NCBI GenBank assembly: GCA_026636295.1
Contig: CP089456.1
Coordinates: 992,001 to 1,056,000, forward strand
Reading direction: 5' to 3'
DNA: 64,000 nt
Origin: Medakamo hakoo
Taxonomy: Eukaryota; Chlorophyta; Trebouxiophyceae; Coccomyxaceae
The position numbers and the translations under genes were made by a program. Every line of letters starts with the position of its first letter. Position 1 is the first letter of the stretch. Positions 63,142 to 64,000 of the stretch are shown in pieces. The notes under the pieces were generated by a model, which saw only the letters and a list, made by a program, of their open reading frames with translations, did not search any database and was not told the DNA's origin.

Positions 63142-64000
63142 TCAGACGTCGGCGCAGTCGAAAAACGCGGCCTGCAGCCCAGCCCACTCCTCGCCCTCTT
63201 CCCCAGCCCGCCCGCTCCGCCGGCCCCACACGCGCGAGACGACTCCCGCTGGCAAGCCCGTCGCCGCGCACGCCAGCCCGTCGACCAGCAAAGCAGGGTG
63301 CGTGAAGGCGAGGCGCAGGGGCGGGTGGGGCGGCGCCCAGGCCGGGGTGGGCGGGCGCGGCGGTGGGGACGTCGTGGTCGTGGGCGGCGGGCCGGTCTGC
63401 AACGGCGGCGGGTGCGGCGGCGGCGGCGGCGGCGCGGACGAGCCGGCGGGGACGGAGACGACCCGGGCAGCGCCACCGAGCGCTGCCAGGACGCCGGCTT
63501 CAAAGGCGTCGGGCGGGTGGTCGGCCGCCGCCCGGTCGCCGGCCGACACAAAGCAGGCAGACGAGAGGGTCGCACCCGCCGCTGCGCCGGCGGCCCGCAC
63601 CGCGGCGCCATGGTCTCCACTGCCCGGCAGGGCTGCGTGCCCTGCAACCGCCCAGTCCGGGTGCGCCTCGCCCAGCGTCACTTCCAGCGACCGCAGCGAC
63701 TGGAAGCCGCGGCCAGGCCACTCGACCCGCACGGCCGCGCCCTCGCGCGCAAAGCGGCGGTGCACGCGCAGGGCCACGCGGGTCAGGCCGGCGGTCGTGC
63801 CGGCCGCCGCGGCGTCCGCCAGGGCTGCCAGGCCACGCACGTCCCCGAAATCCCGGACCTCCAAGTCGGCCAGGTGCGGGGCCGACCCCGGCGCTGCCAG
63901 CGGCCCGAGGTCCAGGCGGGACGGCCCGGGCTCGCCGCCGCCAAAGCCACCGGCGGACATGGGCCGGCCGGAGCCCAGGGACAGCGCCACCAGGCGGGCA
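63142..64000 (-). CDS. unknown protein, 5' part beyond the window
   Basis: Open frame from the right edge to the stop at 63142, about 285 residues seen. No ATG is a convincing start, so the beginning probably lies past base 64000. The sequence has leucine-spaced stretches (LDLGPLAAPG, HLADLEVRDFGDVRGLAALA, FQSLRSLEVTLG) suggesting leucine-rich or F-box-LRR-like repeats, then a Pro-rich insert and a closing segment LRLAFTHPALLVDGLACAAT. I cannot name it. It is convergent with LysA, 119 bp apart; that gap holds a G run at 63024-63039. Confidence 0.5.
   Translation of the reverse strand, partial: ARLVALSLGSGRPMSAGGFGGGEPGPSRLDLGPLAAPGSAPHLADLEVRDFGDVRGLAALADAAAAGTTAGLTRVALRVHRRFAREGAAVRVEWPGRGFQSLRSLEVTLGEAHPDWAVAGHAALPGSGDHGAAVRAAGAAAGATLSSACFVSAGDRAAADHPPDAFEAGVLAALGGAARVVSVPAGSSAPPPPPPHPPPLQTGPPPTTTTSPPPRPPTPAWAPPHPPLRLAFTHPALLVDGLACAATGLPAGVVSRVWGRRSGRAGEEGEEWAGLQAAFFDCADV

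Overview
This is a nuclear fragment from a eukaryote with very high GC. It is most likely a green alga (Chlorophyta); I cannot fix the genus. The evidence is the gene content: a plastid-type diaminopimelate decarboxylase, a CCT-domain protein, an F-box/CW/SNF2/RING ATPase of the plant type, ABCG24/28-like transporters, a hybrid ascorbate/cytochrome c peroxidase, and SPX-VTC polyphosphate polymerase genes, a family known from algae. Introns are few and short, mostly GTGAGT/GTGCGT...CAG. Genes lie on both strands, often as tight divergent or convergent pairs. GC is so high that nearly every real gene has long open frames on the opposite strand. I found no tRNA, rRNA, CRISPR array or recognisable transposon. 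All exon boundaries are my own reading from frame, homology and splice consensus.

Layout. 1-1158 (-): PP2C phosphatase, running off the left edge. 1880-6666 (+): F-box/CW/RING SNF2 ATPase. 6866-8658 (-): APX/CcP-type peroxidase with a mitochondrial-type leader. 8780-9445 (+): MaoC-type dehydratase. 9552-12194 (+): ATM1/ABCB7 half-transporter. 12322-13552 (-): eIF2B alpha. 13820-14344 (-): small unknown protein. 14930-16750 (+): coiled-coil protein. 16831-19422 (-) and 20156-20645 (+): VTC4-like and VTC1-like polyphosphate genes, head to head. 20880-22276 (-): plastid-type SAP-like protein. 22498-24779 (-): TM9SF nonaspanin. 25036-27240 (+): protein kinase with a cyanobacterial-looking C-terminus. 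27471-29372 (-): RNase III. 29586-34337 (+): PHD-zinc-knuckle-PHD protein. 34623-37070 (+): PP2A B55 subunit. 37446-38232 (-): small plastid-like protein. 38442-42453 and 43056-48082 (-): tandem ABCG paralogues. 48525-49629 (+): exosome RRP43. 49676-51541 (-): mTERF-like protein. 51725-52473 (-): Mis18-like protein. 52629-57791 (+): 1,720-residue protein with a C-terminal kinase domain. 58156-~60424 (-): CCT-domain protein. 60781-63022 (+): LysA. 63142-64000 (-): unknown, running off the right edge.

Themes. Three consecutive genes (6866-12194) encode proteins predicted to act in mitochondria. The two polyphosphate genes share one 733-bp promoter region holding a 33-bp tandem duplication. Chromatin and chromosome functions recur (SNF2, PZP, Mis18), but nothing shows that they are co-regulated. 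The most notable items are the VTC pair, the Mis18 homologue, the CCT domain with an internal insert, the hybrid peroxidase, and a perfect 15-bp inverted repeat at 22354-22384.
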